A DNA stretch of 64,000 nucleotides from Gaiellasilicea sp963761905 (GCA_963761905.1 CAVXIQ010000008.1:124001-188000), one strand, 5' to 3'. Shown: positions 41,142 through 50,359, counted from the stretch's first letter. Notes: a model not told the origin generated them from the letters alone. A program made the numbers and translations.

Positions 41142-41801
41142 GTGAGCGACCTCCTCGCTGACTACCGCGACGAGACCCTGGGCTGCACGCGCTGTCCGCT
41201 GGCGGCCACGCGAACGCAGGTCGTCTTCGGCTCCGGCGACCCGCACGCGGACCTGATGTTCGTCGGCGAGGCACCAGGCTTCCACGAGGATCAGAGCGGG
41301 ATTCCGTTCGTCGGGCAGGCCGGCAAGCTCCTCGACAAGTTGCTCGGCGGAATCGGGCTCGTCGCGCACGGACGTCTTCGTGGTCAACGTCCTCAAGTGC
41401 CGACCGCCAGGGAATCGCGATCCACATCCGGAGGAGATCGAGGCCTGCGAGTCGCACCTCTTCCGCCAGATCGAGCTGATCCGGCCCAAGCTCGTCGCGA
41501 CGCTCGGCAACTTCGCGACGAAGCTGCTCTCGGGCAAGCCGGCCGGGATCACGCGCGTGCACGGCGTCGCCCAGCAGGTCGTTCTCGGCGGGAACGCGGT
41601 CACGCTCTACCCGCTCTTCCATCCCGCCGCCGCGCTCTACACGCCGTCGATGCAGACCGTGCTCGAGCAGGACTTCGCGCGGATCCCGGAGCTGCTCGGG
41701 ACGAGCCGTCTCGGCTCGAGGCACAGAGCCTTCCCGCCGCCGCAGCTCCACAGGCGCGCGCTGAGCCGGTTGGCCCGGCCGTCCAGCTCGGCCTGTTCTG
41801 A
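41142..41801 (+). CDS. type 4 (Fe-S) uracil-DNA glycosylase, two frameshifts
   Basis: About 219 residues from GTG 41142. Family 4 UDG features: LGCTRCPLAATRTQVVFGSG with a Cys pair of the 4Fe-4S cluster, MFVGEAPGFHEDQSGIPFVG (catalytic loop GEAPG), VNVLKCRPPGNRDPHPEEIEAC (two more Cys), and FHPAAALYTP (the His loop). It removes uracil from deaminated DNA. Breaks lie near 41370 and 41710, where the frame leaves and returns; the C terminus PAVQLGLF-stop matches the usual end of the family. Nine nt before tsaE, so probably co-transcribed. Confidence 0.87.
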   Translation: MSDLLADYRDETLGCTRCPLAATRTQVVFGSGDPHADLMFVGEAPGFHEDQSGIPFVGQAGKLLDKLLGGIGLVAHGRLRGQRPQVPTARESRSTSGGDRGLRVAPLPPDRADPAQARRDARQLRDEAALGQAGRDHARARRRPAGRSRRERGHALPALPSRRRALHAVDADRARAGLRADPGAARDEPSRLEAQSLPAAAAPQARAEPVGPAVQLGLF

Positions 41802-41809
41802 GCTCGTCG

Positions 41810-42277
41810 ATGAAGCTCGGTTCCTCGTCGCCCGAGGAGACCGAGGCGATCGCGGGACGGCTCGCGCGGGAGCTGCGCGTCGGCGACGTCGTCACCGTCT
41901 CGGGCGAGCTCGGCGCCGGGAAGACGACGTTCGTTCGCGGCGCCTGCCGGGCGCTCGGAGTGACCGCGCCGGTGACGAGCCCGACGTACACGATCGGGCA
42001 CCGCTACGAAGGGAAGCCCGACGTCTCGCACCTCGACCTGTATCGGTTCACCGGTGTCTCCGCCGCGGAGTGGGGAGATCTAGAGCCGTACTTCGAGGAC
42101 GCGATCGTCTTCGTCGAGTGGCCCGAGGCGGCGGGCTCGGGGCTGCCGGCGGTGCGCCTGCACGTCCGGCTCGAGCACGTGTCCCCGGAACGGCGCTCGA
42201 TCCGCCTCGACGGTGCGGACGCCGCGTTGGTAGAACGGATCGGACGTGCTGATCCTGGCGTTCGACACCGCGACTGA
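41810..42277 (+). CDS. tsaE: tRNA t6A biosynthesis ATPase TsaE
   Basis: Intact, 155 residues. Walker A GELGAGKTTFVRGACRALG at about 32-50, switch region VTSPTYTIGHRY, Walker B-like HLDLYRF and FVEWPE near residue 103. TsaE hydrolyses ATP to reset the TsaB-TsaD complex that puts threonylcarbamoyl onto A37 of ANN-decoding tRNAs. It overlaps tsaB by 32 bp. Order tsaE-tsaB-rimI-tsaD is the classic actinobacterial and firmicute arrangement. Confidence 0.95.
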   Translation: MKLGSSSPEETEAIAGRLARELRVGDVVTVSGELGAGKTTFVRGACRALGVTAPVTSPTYTIGHRYEGKPDVSHLDLYRFTGVSAAEWGDLEPYFEDAIVFVEWPEAAGSGLPAVRLHVRLEHVSPERRSIRLDGADAALVERIGRADPGVRHRD

Positions 42278-42833
42278 CCGGGCGACGAGCGCGCTCGTGG
42301 CCGACGGCGAGGTGCTCGGCGAGCGGGTCTCGCGCGCGTCGACCCTGCTCGAGGACGTCGACGCCCTCCTCCGCCAGGCGGGTGCCCACGCGCGCGAGCT
42401 CGACGCGCTCGCGGTCGGGACGGGCCCGGGCAGCTTCACCGGGACTCGGATCGGCCTTGCCGCGGCACGTGGGCTCGCGCTCGCGCTCGACCTTCCCGCC
42501 GCCGGCGTCTCGACGCTCGACGCGCTCGCGGCCGGGGCTCCCGGCGCAGTCGCAGTGATCGACGCCAAGCGGCGCGAGGTCTTCGTCGCGGGTCCGAGAG
42601 TGCTCGCCCCGTCCGAGCTCGCCCTCGAGCCGAACGACGTTCTGGTCGGCGACGGGGCGATCCGCTACCGGGAGCTCTTCGAGAGGGCCGGTGCCGTCGT
42701 TCCTCCCGACGCGGACGAGCGGCACCTGCCTAAGGCCCGTTTCCACGCTGCGCTGGCCCGCGATTTCGGTTCGGTCGAGCTCCTCGAGCCCCTCTATGTT
42801 CGCGAGCCCGACGCTAAGGCGGCGACCGCGTGA
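42246..42833 (+). CDS. tsaB: tRNA t6A biosynthesis protein TsaB
   Basis: 195 residues from GTG 42246. ASKHA-fold motif at the start (LILAFDTATDRATSALV) and the conserved LDALAVGTGPGSFTGTRIGLAAARGLALAL block. TsaB is an inactive paralog of TsaD and its scaffold partner in the t6A complex. The C terminus is more variable. Overlaps both neighbours (32 nt with tsaE, 4 nt GTGA with rimI), so translation is coupled. Confidence 0.95.
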   Translation: MLILAFDTATDRATSALVADGEVLGERVSRASTLLEDVDALLRQAGAHARELDALAVGTGPGSFTGTRIGLAAARGLALALDLPAAGVSTLDALAAGAPGAVAVIDAKRREVFVAGPRVLAPSELALEPNDVLVGDGAIRYRELFERAGAVVPPDADERHLPKARFHAALARDFGSVELLEPLYVREPDAKAATA

Positions 42834-43300
42834 AGGTCGAGCTCCGCAAGCTGGAGCTGCGCGACCTCGGTGCGATCGAGGCGATCGAGCGCGCCTCCTA
42901 CCCGACTCCCTGGTCGCGCTCGATGTTCGCGAGCGAGCTCGCCAAACCCACCTCGCTCTCGCTCGGCGCGTTCGATCCAAAGACGAAGGAGCTCGTCGGC
43001 TACCTGATCATCTCGCGCTACGTCGATGCCTGGCACGTGATGAACGTCGCCGTTCCGGAGAGCCACCGCCGCCGTGGAATCGCGCGGACGTTGCTCGAGC
43101 GCCTCTTCGACGTGACGGCGAACGACGAGCGACGCGGTTACACGCTCGAGGTGCGCGTGTCCAACGAGGGCGCGATCAAGCTCTACGAGAGCCTCGGCTT
43201 CCACGCCCGCGGGGTCCGGCGCGGCTACTACACGGACAACCGCGAGGACGCCGTGATCATGTGGAAAGACCCCGCGCGCAGCGAAGCCGAGAGCGCCTGA
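42830..43300 (+). CDS. rimI: ribosomal protein S18-alanine N-acetyltransferase
   Basis: 156 residues from GTG 42830. GNAT domain: LRKLELRDLGAIEAIERASY, PTPWSRSMFASEL (the RimI signature), the acetyl-CoA loop VAVPESHRRRGIARTLLERL, LEVRVSNEGAIKLYESLGF, and RRGYYTDNREDAVIMWKD at the C terminus. RimI acetylates the N-terminal alanine of S18 in E. coli; in actinobacteria it may have wider N-terminal targets. It sits between tsaB and tsaD, its usual place. Confidence 0.93.
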   Translation: MKVELRKLELRDLGAIEAIERASYPTPWSRSMFASELAKPTSLSLGAFDPKTKELVGYLIISRYVDAWHVMNVAVPESHRRRGIARTLLERLFDVTANDERRGYTLEVRVSNEGAIKLYESLGFHARGVRRGYYTDNREDAVIMWKDPARSEAESA

Positions 43301-43313
43301 TCCTGGCCGTCGG

Positions 43314-44276
43314 ATGATTCTCGGGATCGAGACGTCGTGCGACGAGACCGCCGCGGCGCTCGTCACGGCCGAGGGGGAGCTCCGCTCGAACGTCGTCGCC
43401 TCGCAGGCGGATCTCCACGCGCGCTACGGCGGCGTCGTGCCCGAAGTGGCGTCGCGCCGTCATCTGGAGCTCGTCCTGCCCGTGATCCGCGAAGCGCTCG
43501 GCGACGCCGGCGCGACGCTCGACGACGTCACGCACGTCGCCGTGACCCAGGGGCCGGGCCTCGTCGGCGCTCTGCTCGTCGGCCTCTCCGCCGCCAAGGC
43601 GCTCGCGTGGGCGCGGCGGCTGCCGCTCGTTCCCGTCGATCATCTGCATGGGCACGTCGCGTCGCTCTACCTCGCCCCGGACCCCGTCGAGCCGCCGTTC
43701 CTCTGCCTGCTCGCGAGCGGTGGACACACGCTCCTGCTCGACGTTCGCGAGCACGGCGGCTTCGACGTGCTCGGAACGACCCTCGATGATGCCGCCGGCG
43801 AGGCGTTCGACAAGGGCGCCCGGCTGCTCGGGCTCGGATATCCGGGTGGGGCGGAGCTCGAGCGGCTGGCGAGGGGCGGCGACCCGACGAGGTTTCCGTT
43901 CCCGGTTGCGCGCCTCGACGGCCACGACTTCTCCTTCTCGGGCGTCAAAACCGCTCTGCTCTACGCGGCGCGCGACCTCGGCGACCAGCTCGAAGGGCGT
44001 CGCGCCGACCTCGCGGCCTCGTATCAGCGCGCGATCGTGCGAGCGCTGGCGGATCGCACGCTGGCGGCAGCCGAGGCTTCGGGGCACCAGACGATCGCCG
44101 TCGTGGGGGGCGTTGCGGCCAACTCGGAGCTCCGATCCGCACTGCCCGGAGCCCGCTTCGCGCCGCTCGCGCTCTGCACGGATAACGCCGCGATGATTGC
44201 CTCCGCGGCGCGGTACAGCAGATTCCTTCCCTATCCTCGTTACCTTGAGCTCGACGCCTACGCATCGCGTCCCTGA
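43314..44276 (+). CDS. tsaD: tRNA N6-adenosine threonylcarbamoyltransferase TsaD
   Basis: Intact, 320 residues. Begins MILGIETSCDETAAALV. Metal-binding HLHGH at 110-114, LLASGGHTLLL, TLDDAAGEAFDKGARLLGLGYPGG, DFSFSGVKTALL, VGGVAANSELR and TDNAAMIASAA (third metal ligand near 290). It transfers the threonylcarbamoyl group from TC-AMP to A37 of tRNA. The subtilase gene starts inside its last codons. Confidence 0.97.
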   Translation: MILGIETSCDETAAALVTAEGELRSNVVASQADLHARYGGVVPEVASRRHLELVLPVIREALGDAGATLDDVTHVAVTQGPGLVGALLVGLSAAKALAWARRLPLVPVDHLHGHVASLYLAPDPVEPPFLCLLASGGHTLLLDVREHGGFDVLGTTLDDAAGEAFDKGARLLGLGYPGGAELERLARGGDPTRFPFPVARLDGHDFSFSGVKTALLYAARDLGDQLEGRRADLAASYQRAIVRALADRTLAAAEASGHQTIAVVGGVAANSELRSALPGARFAPLALCTDNAAMIASAARYSRFLPYPRYLELDAYASRP

Positions 44277-46818
44277 CGCGCGCCGCTCCGCACGCCTGCT
44301 TTTCGTCGCCGGCGTGCTGCTTGTCGTCCTCGCGCTGCTCGCTGCGAGCGGAGGCGAAGGAGCCCGCGCTCCGTTGCCGGCGGAGACGGGAGCGGCGGGC
44401 TGGCGCGGCTTCGTGGACGGCGACCGCCGCGGGGTCGCGGTAGGACAGCGCGTGATCGTCGTCCTCCGCAACCTGTCGCTCGCGGACGAGGTCAAGGCGG
44501 CCGGGGGGCAGGGCAGCGAGGCGGAGATGAGGCGTTGGACTGCGGCGGCACTCGCCGGCCAGAAGCAGATCGGCGCGCGGCTCTCGCGCGAGGGCGTTCA
44601 GATCGTGCCCGAGTTCGTCTACACGCGCACGTTCAGCGGCTTCTCGGCGGCGCTCGACGCTCGGGCGCTCGCCTTGCTGGAACGCGATCCGGACGTCGCC
44701 GGGATCTATCCCGTGCGCGTCGCCTATCCGGCGGCCGCGACCGAGGCCCGTCGCGCCGCCGCTCCCGCCGCGAGCGGCCGCACGAGCATTCGACTGCCGG
44801 GCTTCGACGGAGCCGGGTTGACGATCGCCCTGCTCGACACGGGAATCGACGGCACGCATCCCGCGCTCCGAAACAGCCTGCTCGAGGGGATCGACATCCT
44901 CGACCCGATCGGCCGGGCGGTGGCGCGCGCGAATCCCGACGACGCCGACCTCGTGGAACGTCATGGGACGCAGACGGCCGGGCTGCTCGTCGGGCGCGCC
45001 GAGGTCAGGGGCGTCGCGCCCGGAGCGCAGCTCCTGCCGATCAGGATCGCCGGCTGGCAGCCGAGTGCCGAGGGCGGCTACGCGATCTACGGGCGCACCG
45101 ACCAGCTGCTCGCCGGCCTCGAGCGGGCCGTCGACCCGGACGCCGACGGGAGCTCGCTCGATGCGGTTCGTGTCGCCGTGATCGGGGTGGCGGAGCCGTT
45201 CGCCGCGTTCTCCGCAGGCCCTATGGCCCGAGCGGTCGCGGGTGCGGCCGTACTCGACACGCTCGTCGTCGCTCCCGCCGGGAACGACGGTCCCGCCGGG
45301 CCCGGTTACGGGAGCGTCGCCGGGCCGGGCGGGGCACCCACCGCGCTGACAGTCGGCGCGGCGGACGAGCGTGCGATGACGCCGACGGCCCGCGTCGTCG
45401 TGCGTGCCGGCCTGCGCGTGCTCCTCGATCGCGAGCTGCCGCTCGGAGGGGCGGTGGCGCCGGAGGAGACCCTGTCGCTCGAGGTCGTGCGACCGGCGGC
45501 CGAGGCGCGCAGCGGCTCCAGGGTGGATCCGCTTTCGCGCTTCTTCGACCGCGACGGCTACAGCGTCGTTGCGGGCCGCGCGGCGCTGCTCGCGCGAACC
45601 GCGGCGCCGATCGACGTCGGCCGGCGAGCCGCGATCGCAGGTGCGGTCGCCGTCCTCGTCGACGGCCCCGTTCCGGCGGGTGCGCTCGGTCTCGACGAGC
45701 GCCTCGCCGTGCCCGTTATCGGCCTACCCGCCCGGGTGGCACGCGAGGCGCGAGAGGCTCTGGCGAGCGGGATCGGCGTCTCCGTCTCGCTCGGAGCGGT
45801 CGAGTCGCGATCGAACACTCGCTCCGGCCAGGTGGCGCCGTTCTCCTCGCGCGGGCTCGCGTTCAGCGGCGGGATCAAGCCTGAGCTCGTGGCGCCCGGG
45901 GTGACGCTCGTCACGTCCGACGCGGGCCGGAACGAGGACAAGAGCCCGCGCTACGCCTCGATCAGCGGCTCGAGCGCGGCCGCCGCGCTGGTAGGCGGCG
46001 CCGCCGCGCTCGTGGCCCAGTCGCGACCGGAGCTCGAGGCGGCCGCCCTGAAGGGGGTGCTCGTCGGCACGGCGGTGCCGCTTCGGGCGACGGCCGTCGC
46101 CGCGCAGGGCGCCGGCTTCGTCGACCCGGGAGCGGCTTCGGCGGCGGAGGTGGCGGCGCGGCCGGCGGCAATCGGCTTCGGCGCCGCCGACGAGGTCGGC
46201 TGGCGGTCGCGTCGGACGATCACCGTGGAGAACGTCTCGACCCGGCGCCTGCCCGTGACCGTGGCCTCCGAGGTGGAGGGTGTCGCCGGCGTCTCCGTCC
46301 AGGCCAGGCCGAACCGGCTGCGGCTCGCGCCGGGAGAATCGGCAACGGTGGTGCTCGTGGCCCGAGTCGCCTTCCTGCCTCGCAATGTCGGGGCCGTGAC
46401 CGGAGCGATCCGCCTGGCCACGGCCGGCGGGGGCCGGGTGAGGATTCCCTGGGCCGTTGCGCTTCCGGGGCGAGACGCGCCGCTGCTCGGCGAGATCCGC
46501 CTCTCGACCACGAGCTTCCGGGCCTCCGACCGCGCGCCGGCCGTCCTCAGCGTCCGCGCCGGGAGCGTCACCGATCGCGCCGGCCGGATTCAGCTGCGGC
46601 CGCTCGCGCGGCTCGACGTCGAGCTCTGGCGCGGCCAGGAGAAGCTCGGCCTGCTGGCCCGCCTCCGCGACGTGCTCCCGGGCAGCTACGCCTTCGGCCT
46701 GACCGGCCGCGGGCCGAACGGTGGCGGCCTCCCGCCGGGCGGCTACCGGCTCCGCGTGCTCGCGGTTCCGCCCGACGGAACGTACGAGCGCCGCTTCGTG
46801 CGCTTCCAGATTCGCTGA
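44245..46818 (+). CDS. secreted subtilase (S8 family peptidase)
   Basis: 857 residues from TTG 44245; TTG 44197 is an alternative. Signal segment RLLFVAGVLLVVLALLAASG. An I9-like propeptide (VIVVLRNLSLADEVK... FVYTRTFSGFSAALDARAL) precedes the S8 domain: Asp198 in LLDTGIDGTHPAL, His240 in ERHGTQTAGLLVG, oxyanion Asn in VVAPAGNDGPAG, and Ser577 in ISGSSAAAALVGGAAAL. A PA-type insert lies between Asn and Ser. The Ser motif is GSSAAA, not the usual GTSMAAP. C-terminal Ig-like region. It degrades or processes extracellular proteins; overlaps tsaD by 32 nt though functionally unrelated. Confidence 0.88.
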   Translation: MSSTPTHRVPDARRSARLLFVAGVLLVVLALLAASGGEGARAPLPAETGAAGWRGFVDGDRRGVAVGQRVIVVLRNLSLADEVKAAGGQGSEAEMRRWTAAALAGQKQIGARLSREGVQIVPEFVYTRTFSGFSAALDARALALLERDPDVAGIYPVRVAYPAAATEARRAAAPAASGRTSIRLPGFDGAGLTIALLDTGIDGTHPALRNSLLEGIDILDPIGRAVARANPDDADLVERHGTQTAGLLVGRAEVRGVAPGAQLLPIRIAGWQPSAEGGYAIYGRTDQLLAGLERAVDPDADGSSLDAVRVAVIGVAEPFAAFSAGPMARAVAGAAVLDTLVVAPAGNDGPAGPGYGSVAGPGGAPTALTVGAADERAMTPTARVVVRAGLRVLLDRELPLGGAVAPEETLSLEVVRPAAEARSGSRVDPLSRFFDRDGYSVVAGRAALLARTAAPIDVGRRAAIAGAVAVLVDGPVPAGALGLDERLAVPVIGLPARVAREAREALASGIGVSVSLGAVESRSNTRSGQVAPFSSRGLAFSGGIKPELVAPGVTLVTSDAGRNEDKSPRYASISGSSAAAALVGGAAALVAQSRPELEAAALKGVLVGTAVPLRATAVAAQGAGFVDPGAASAAEVAARPAAIGFGAADEVGWRSRRTITVENVSTRRLPVTVASEVEGVAGVSVQARPNRLRLAPGESATVVLVARVAFLPRNVGAVTGAIRLATAGGGRVRIPWAVALPGRDAPLLGEIRLSTTSFRASDRAPAVLSVRAGSVTDRAGRIQLRPLARLDVELWRGQEKLGLLARLRDVLPGSYAFGLTGRGPNGGGLPPGGYRLRVLAVPPDGTYERRFVRFQIR

Positions 46819-46871
46819 CATACACTCACCCGCGGCATTGAGCGGCATTTGAGCAACCGGGGAGGCAGTCG

Positions 46872-48143
46872 ATGAGCACCGCGGAAGCGCCCTCGCACCT
46901 GCACGAGAATCCGTACGAGATCGCTCGCCAGCAGCTCCGGCGCGTGGGCGAGACGTTCGGGATCGACCAGAACCTGATCGGCGTCCTCGAGCTCTGCAAG
47001 AAGTCGGTCGAGGTCTCGATTCCGACGCGCATGGACGACGGCAGCGTCAACGTCTACACCGGCTACCGCGTCACCCACAACATCGCGCGCGGCCCTTCGA
47101 AGGGCGGGATCCGCTACCACCCCGCGGTCACGCTCGACGAGGTCAAGGCGCTCTCGATCTGGATGACCTGGAAGTGCGCGCTGATGGGCCTCCCCTTCGG
47201 CGGCGCCAAGGGCGGCGTGGTGGTCGACCCGAAGCTGCTCTCCCGGCGGGAGCTCGAGCGGATGACCCGCCGCTTCACGAGCGAGATCATCAACGAGATC
47301 GGCCCCGAGAAGGACATCCCCGCGCCCGACGTCGGCACCGACGCGAGCGTGATGGCCTGGATCTTCGACACGTTCTCGATGAACAAGGGCCATTCGGTGC
47401 TCGGGGTCGTCACCGGCAAGCCGCTCGCGATCGGCGGCTCCCTCGGCCGGATGGAGGCGACGGCCCGCGGAGCGCTGTACTGCATCGAGGAGGTGCTGCG
47501 CGAGGAGTCCGGAAGCCTGGCGGGCCTGCGGGTCGCCGTCCAGGGCGCCGGCAACGTCGGCGGTCAGCTGGCGCGCATGCTCGCGGAGGAAGGCGCGACC
47601 GTGATCGCGATCTCCGACTCCCAGGGTGGCATCCATGCTGCGGCCGGTCTCGACATCCCATCCGTCCTCGCCTACAAGGCCGAGACCGGCGGCTTCGAAG
47701 GCTTCCGCGGCGCCGACGCGATCACGAACGACGAGCTCCTCGTGCTCGACTGCGACGTGCTCGCCCCGTGCGCGCTCGAGCAGGTGATCTCCAGCGAGAA
47801 CGCCGCCCAGGTGCAGGCGCGGATCGTCTGCGAGGGCGCGAACGGCCCCGTCACCCCTGCCGCGGACGAGATTCTCGAGGACCGGGGGATCGTCGTCCTG
47901 CCGGACGTGCTCGCGAACGCGGGCGGCGTCGTCGTCTCCTATTTCGAGTGGGTGCAGGGCCTCCAGGAGTACTTCTGGAAGGAGGAGGAGGTGAACGCGC
48001 GGCTGAACGACATCGTCACGCGCGCGTTCCGCGAGACGTGGCAGACGCGCGAGCAGCACCGGACGAGCATGCGGATGGCCGCGTATGGGATTGCCGTGCG
48101 TCGCGTCTCCGAGGCGACGGTCACCCGCGGCCTCTATCCCTGA
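46872..48143 (+). CDS. Glu/Leu/Phe/Val dehydrogenase (glutamate dehydrogenase)
   Basis: Intact, 423 residues, GAGG Shine-Dalgarno before ATG 46872. Catalytic region KGGIRYHPAV and LMGLPFGGAKGGVVVDP carry the substrate and catalytic Lys; PAPDVGTDASVMAWIFDT with the Asp follows. NAD(P)-binding domain: VAVQGAGNVGGQLARML. C-terminal ANAGGVVVSYFEWVQ is typical of this hexameric class. It interconverts glutamate and 2-oxoglutarate plus ammonia. A TACACT element lies about 45 nt upstream. Cofactor preference was not judged. Confidence 0.93.
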   Translation: MSTAEAPSHLHENPYEIARQQLRRVGETFGIDQNLIGVLELCKKSVEVSIPTRMDDGSVNVYTGYRVTHNIARGPSKGGIRYHPAVTLDEVKALSIWMTWKCALMGLPFGGAKGGVVVDPKLLSRRELERMTRRFTSEIINEIGPEKDIPAPDVGTDASVMAWIFDTFSMNKGHSVLGVVTGKPLAIGGSLGRMEATARGALYCIEEVLREESGSLAGLRVAVQGAGNVGGQLARMLAEEGATVIAISDSQGGIHAAAGLDIPSVLAYKAETGGFEGFRGADAITNDELLVLDCDVLAPCALEQVISSENAAQVQARIVCEGANGPVTPAADEILEDRGIVVLPDVLANAGGVVVSYFEWVQGLQEYFWKEEEVNARLNDIVTRAFRETWQTREQHRTSMRMAAYGIAVRRVSEATVTRGLYP

Positions 48144-48387
48144 GCCTCTACCCCTGACCCGGGTCGTCCTCTACCACGCCGACGGCTGCCACCTCTGCGG
48201 GCGGGCCCTCGAGGTCGTCGCCGAGGTCTGTGGCGATGCGTTCGAGTCGGTCGACATCGGCGGCGATCCACGGCTCGAAGAGCGCTATCGCGAGTCGATT
48301 CCGGTCGTCGAGATCGACGGCGAGCGAGCGTTCACCTACTTCGTGCAGCCCGAGGCGCTGCGGCGAAGGCTCGCGCAGACCGCCTGA
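48085..48387 (+). CDS. glutaredoxin/thioredoxin-like protein (DUF836 type)
   Basis: About 76-100 residues. The recognisable fold begins TRVVLYHADGCHLCGRALEVV, with redox CxxC (CHLC), then FESVDIGGDPRLEERYRESIPVVEIDG containing the cis-Pro, and ends LRRRLAQTA. The only ATG in frame (48085) lies inside glutamate dehydrogenase and adds 23 unlikely residues; a CTG at 48154 just before TRVV would fit the family better. Probable thiol oxidoreductase, next to the redox regulator rex. Confidence 0.75.
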   Translation: MGLPCVASPRRRSPAASIPEPLPLTRVVLYHADGCHLCGRALEVVAEVCGDAFESVDIGGDPRLEERYRESIPVVEIDGERAFTYFVQPEALRRRLAQTA

Positions 48388-48425
48388 CGGTTCCTCGGTC
48401 GGCGTCGCGGAGGTCGCTGGCATCA

Positions 48426-48442
48426 TGTGACTTCTTGTCACA
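48426..48442 (+). promoter_or_regulatory. candidate Rex operator
   Basis: TGTGACTTCTTGTCACA is a perfect inverted repeat (TGTGAC-N5-GTCACA) 24 bp before rex. The Rex consensus in Streptomyces is TGTGAAC-N3-TTCACA; here the half-sites match TGTGA/TCACA with one extra base of spacing. Autoregulation is likely but inferred. Confidence 0.65.
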
Positions 48443-48466
48443 AACCGCGAAGGAGCAAGGGGAGCG

Positions 48467-49087
48467 TTGGCTGAACGTCTGACGGTTGGGGTGGCTGCGC
48501 GGCTGAGCCGGTACCTGCAGGTGCTGACCCAGGCGAAGAAGATGGGCAAGGACAGGATCTCCTCCCAGGAGATCTCGGACTACACGAACATCAACGCCAC
48601 CCAGATCCGTCGCGACCTCTCGGGCTTCGGCAAGTTCGGCAAGCGCGGGGTCGGCTACAACATCGACTCGCTGCTCGGCGAGATCCGCAAGATCCTGCGC
48701 ACCCAGGGTCAGCACAACATCGCCCTGATCGGCGCCGGCCGCCTCGGCCAGGCGATCGCGAGCTCTCCGATCTTCGCCGAGCACGGGATCAACATCGCCG
48801 CCGTGTTCGATACCGATCCGGACAAGGCCGGCCGCTCGATCGGCAGCCTCGCGGTGACGCCGTACTCCGACCTCCGCGACACGGTGCGCGACCGGAACAT
48901 CATCGTCGGCGTGATCGCGGTGCCCGCCGAGGGCGCGCAGGACGCCGCCGACGATCTCGTCGCGGCCGGCGTCAAGATCGTCTTCAACTACTCCGAGGCG
49001 CTCCTCGACGTCCCGGCGGACGTGGCCGTCCACGCGTCGAATCCGGCCGTCGAGCTTCTCTACGCCTTGTATTTCCACTTGACGTAG
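48467..49087 (+). CDS. rex: redox-sensing transcriptional repressor Rex
   Basis: Intact, 206 residues from TTG 48467, with AAGGAG/GGGGAG upstream. Winged helix: RLSRYLQVLTQ, ISSQEISDYTNINATQIRRDLS, GKFGKRGVGYNI. Rossmann domain: IALIGAGRLGQAIASS, FDTDPDKAG, IIVGVIAVPAEGAQDAADDL, and FNYSEALLDVPADV at the end. Rex senses the NADH/NAD+ ratio and represses respiratory and fermentative genes when NADH is low. The palindrome at 48426 suggests control of its own gene. Confidence 0.96.
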   Translation: MAERLTVGVAARLSRYLQVLTQAKKMGKDRISSQEISDYTNINATQIRRDLSGFGKFGKRGVGYNIDSLLGEIRKILRTQGQHNIALIGAGRLGQAIASSPIFAEHGINIAAVFDTDPDKAGRSIGSLAVTPYSDLRDTVRDRNIIVGVIAVPAEGAQDAADDLVAAGVKIVFNYSEALLDVPADVAVHASNPAVELLYALYFHLT

Positions 49088-49098
49088 CGCGGCTCGCC

Positions 49099-50359
49099 GT
49101 GCGCATCCTCCTCTGGCACGGCTACCTGCTCGGCGGCACCGGCTCCAACGTCTACACGCGTGCGTTGGCGCGGGAGTGGTCGAACGCCGGCCACGACGTC
49201 ACCGTCTTCAGCCAGGAGGCGCGACCGGAGCTCTACGACCTCGGGAGCGCCGAGCGTCGTGCGGCCGGACGTGGGCGGGCTCCTGCCCGTCTTCGTGCTC
49301 GACCGCTACGAGGGCTACGACGTGAAGCTCGTCCAGGACTGCTCGCGGGAGGAGCTCGAGCGCTGGGTCGAGGCGAACGCCGCGGCGTTGCGCGAGCACC
49401 TGCCGGCCGACGTCGTCTTCGCCAACCACGTCCTCCTCGGCGGGCCCGTCGGAGCGGCGACGGGAGCGCCGTTCGCGGTCAAGGCCCACGGCTCCGAGCT
49501 CGAGTACACGTTGCGCGGGCGTCCCGAGCTCGCCGAGTGGGGGAGGCAGACGCTCGAGCAGGCGCGAGCCGTCTTCGTCGGCTCGGAACACATCCGCGCG
49601 GTGCTCGACGAGGTCGTCGGCCACGTCGAGAACGTCCACGAGGTACCGCCCGGGGTCGACGTCGACGACTGGCGGCCGCGGCCGCGCGCCGAGGCGCTCG
49701 CCGGCCTCGTCGAGGAGGCACGGCGCGATCCGGCCAACCCGGGGAACGAGAACGAGCGCCTGCCCGACGACGGCAACGCCGAGCGGCTCGCCGCGTTCCT
49801 CGCCGGCTCGGAGCCGACCGTCGTCTACTTCGGCAAGCTCCTCTACAACAAGGGCGTCCACGTCCTGCTCGAGGCGCTGCGCGAGATCGAGGCGCGCGCG
49901 GTGATCGTCGGCTTCGGCGACTACCGCGAGGAGCTCGAGCGCCTCGCTCGGCCGGACGTCCTCTTCACCGGCCCGCTCGAGCATCGCCACCTCGTCCACC
50001 TGCTGCCGCTGGCCGACGCGACCGTCGTGCCCTCGATCTTCCCGGAGGCGTTCGGGATGGTCGCCGCCGAGGCTGCCGCCGCGGGCTCTCCGCCGCTCGT
50101 CGCCCGCCATTCCGGGCTCGCCGAGATCGCCGACGGGCTCGAGGAGGAGTACCCCGCTCACCTCCGTCACCTCACGAGCTTCGCGACCGGCGACGCGACC
50201 GACCTGGCTGCGAAGCTGAACGAGCTGCTCACGCTCTCCGAGGCCGACCGCGGCGCGCTCTCGGAGGCCGCCCGGCGAGCCGTGCTCGCTCGCTGGAGCT
50301 GGGCTGGCGTCGCGCGCCGCCTGCTGGAACCGTTCGCATACCCTCCCGCGCATGGCTGA
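49099..50359 (+). CDS. GT4-type glycosyltransferase (one frameshift)
   Basis: About 419 residues from GTG 49099. N-terminal WHGYLLGGTGSNVYTRALARE is the donor-side Gly-rich loop; the C-terminal domain has VVYFGKLLYNKGVHVLLEAL, VLFTGPLEHRHLVHLLPLAD and the catalytic EAFGMVAAEAAAAG (E-x7-E). Retaining GT-B enzyme; the acceptor is unknown. Break near 49260, where VVRPDVGGLLPV resumes; span 3n+1. It overlaps the GCS2 gene by 8 nt, so glycosyl transfer and glutamyl ligation may belong to one pathway. Confidence 0.85.
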
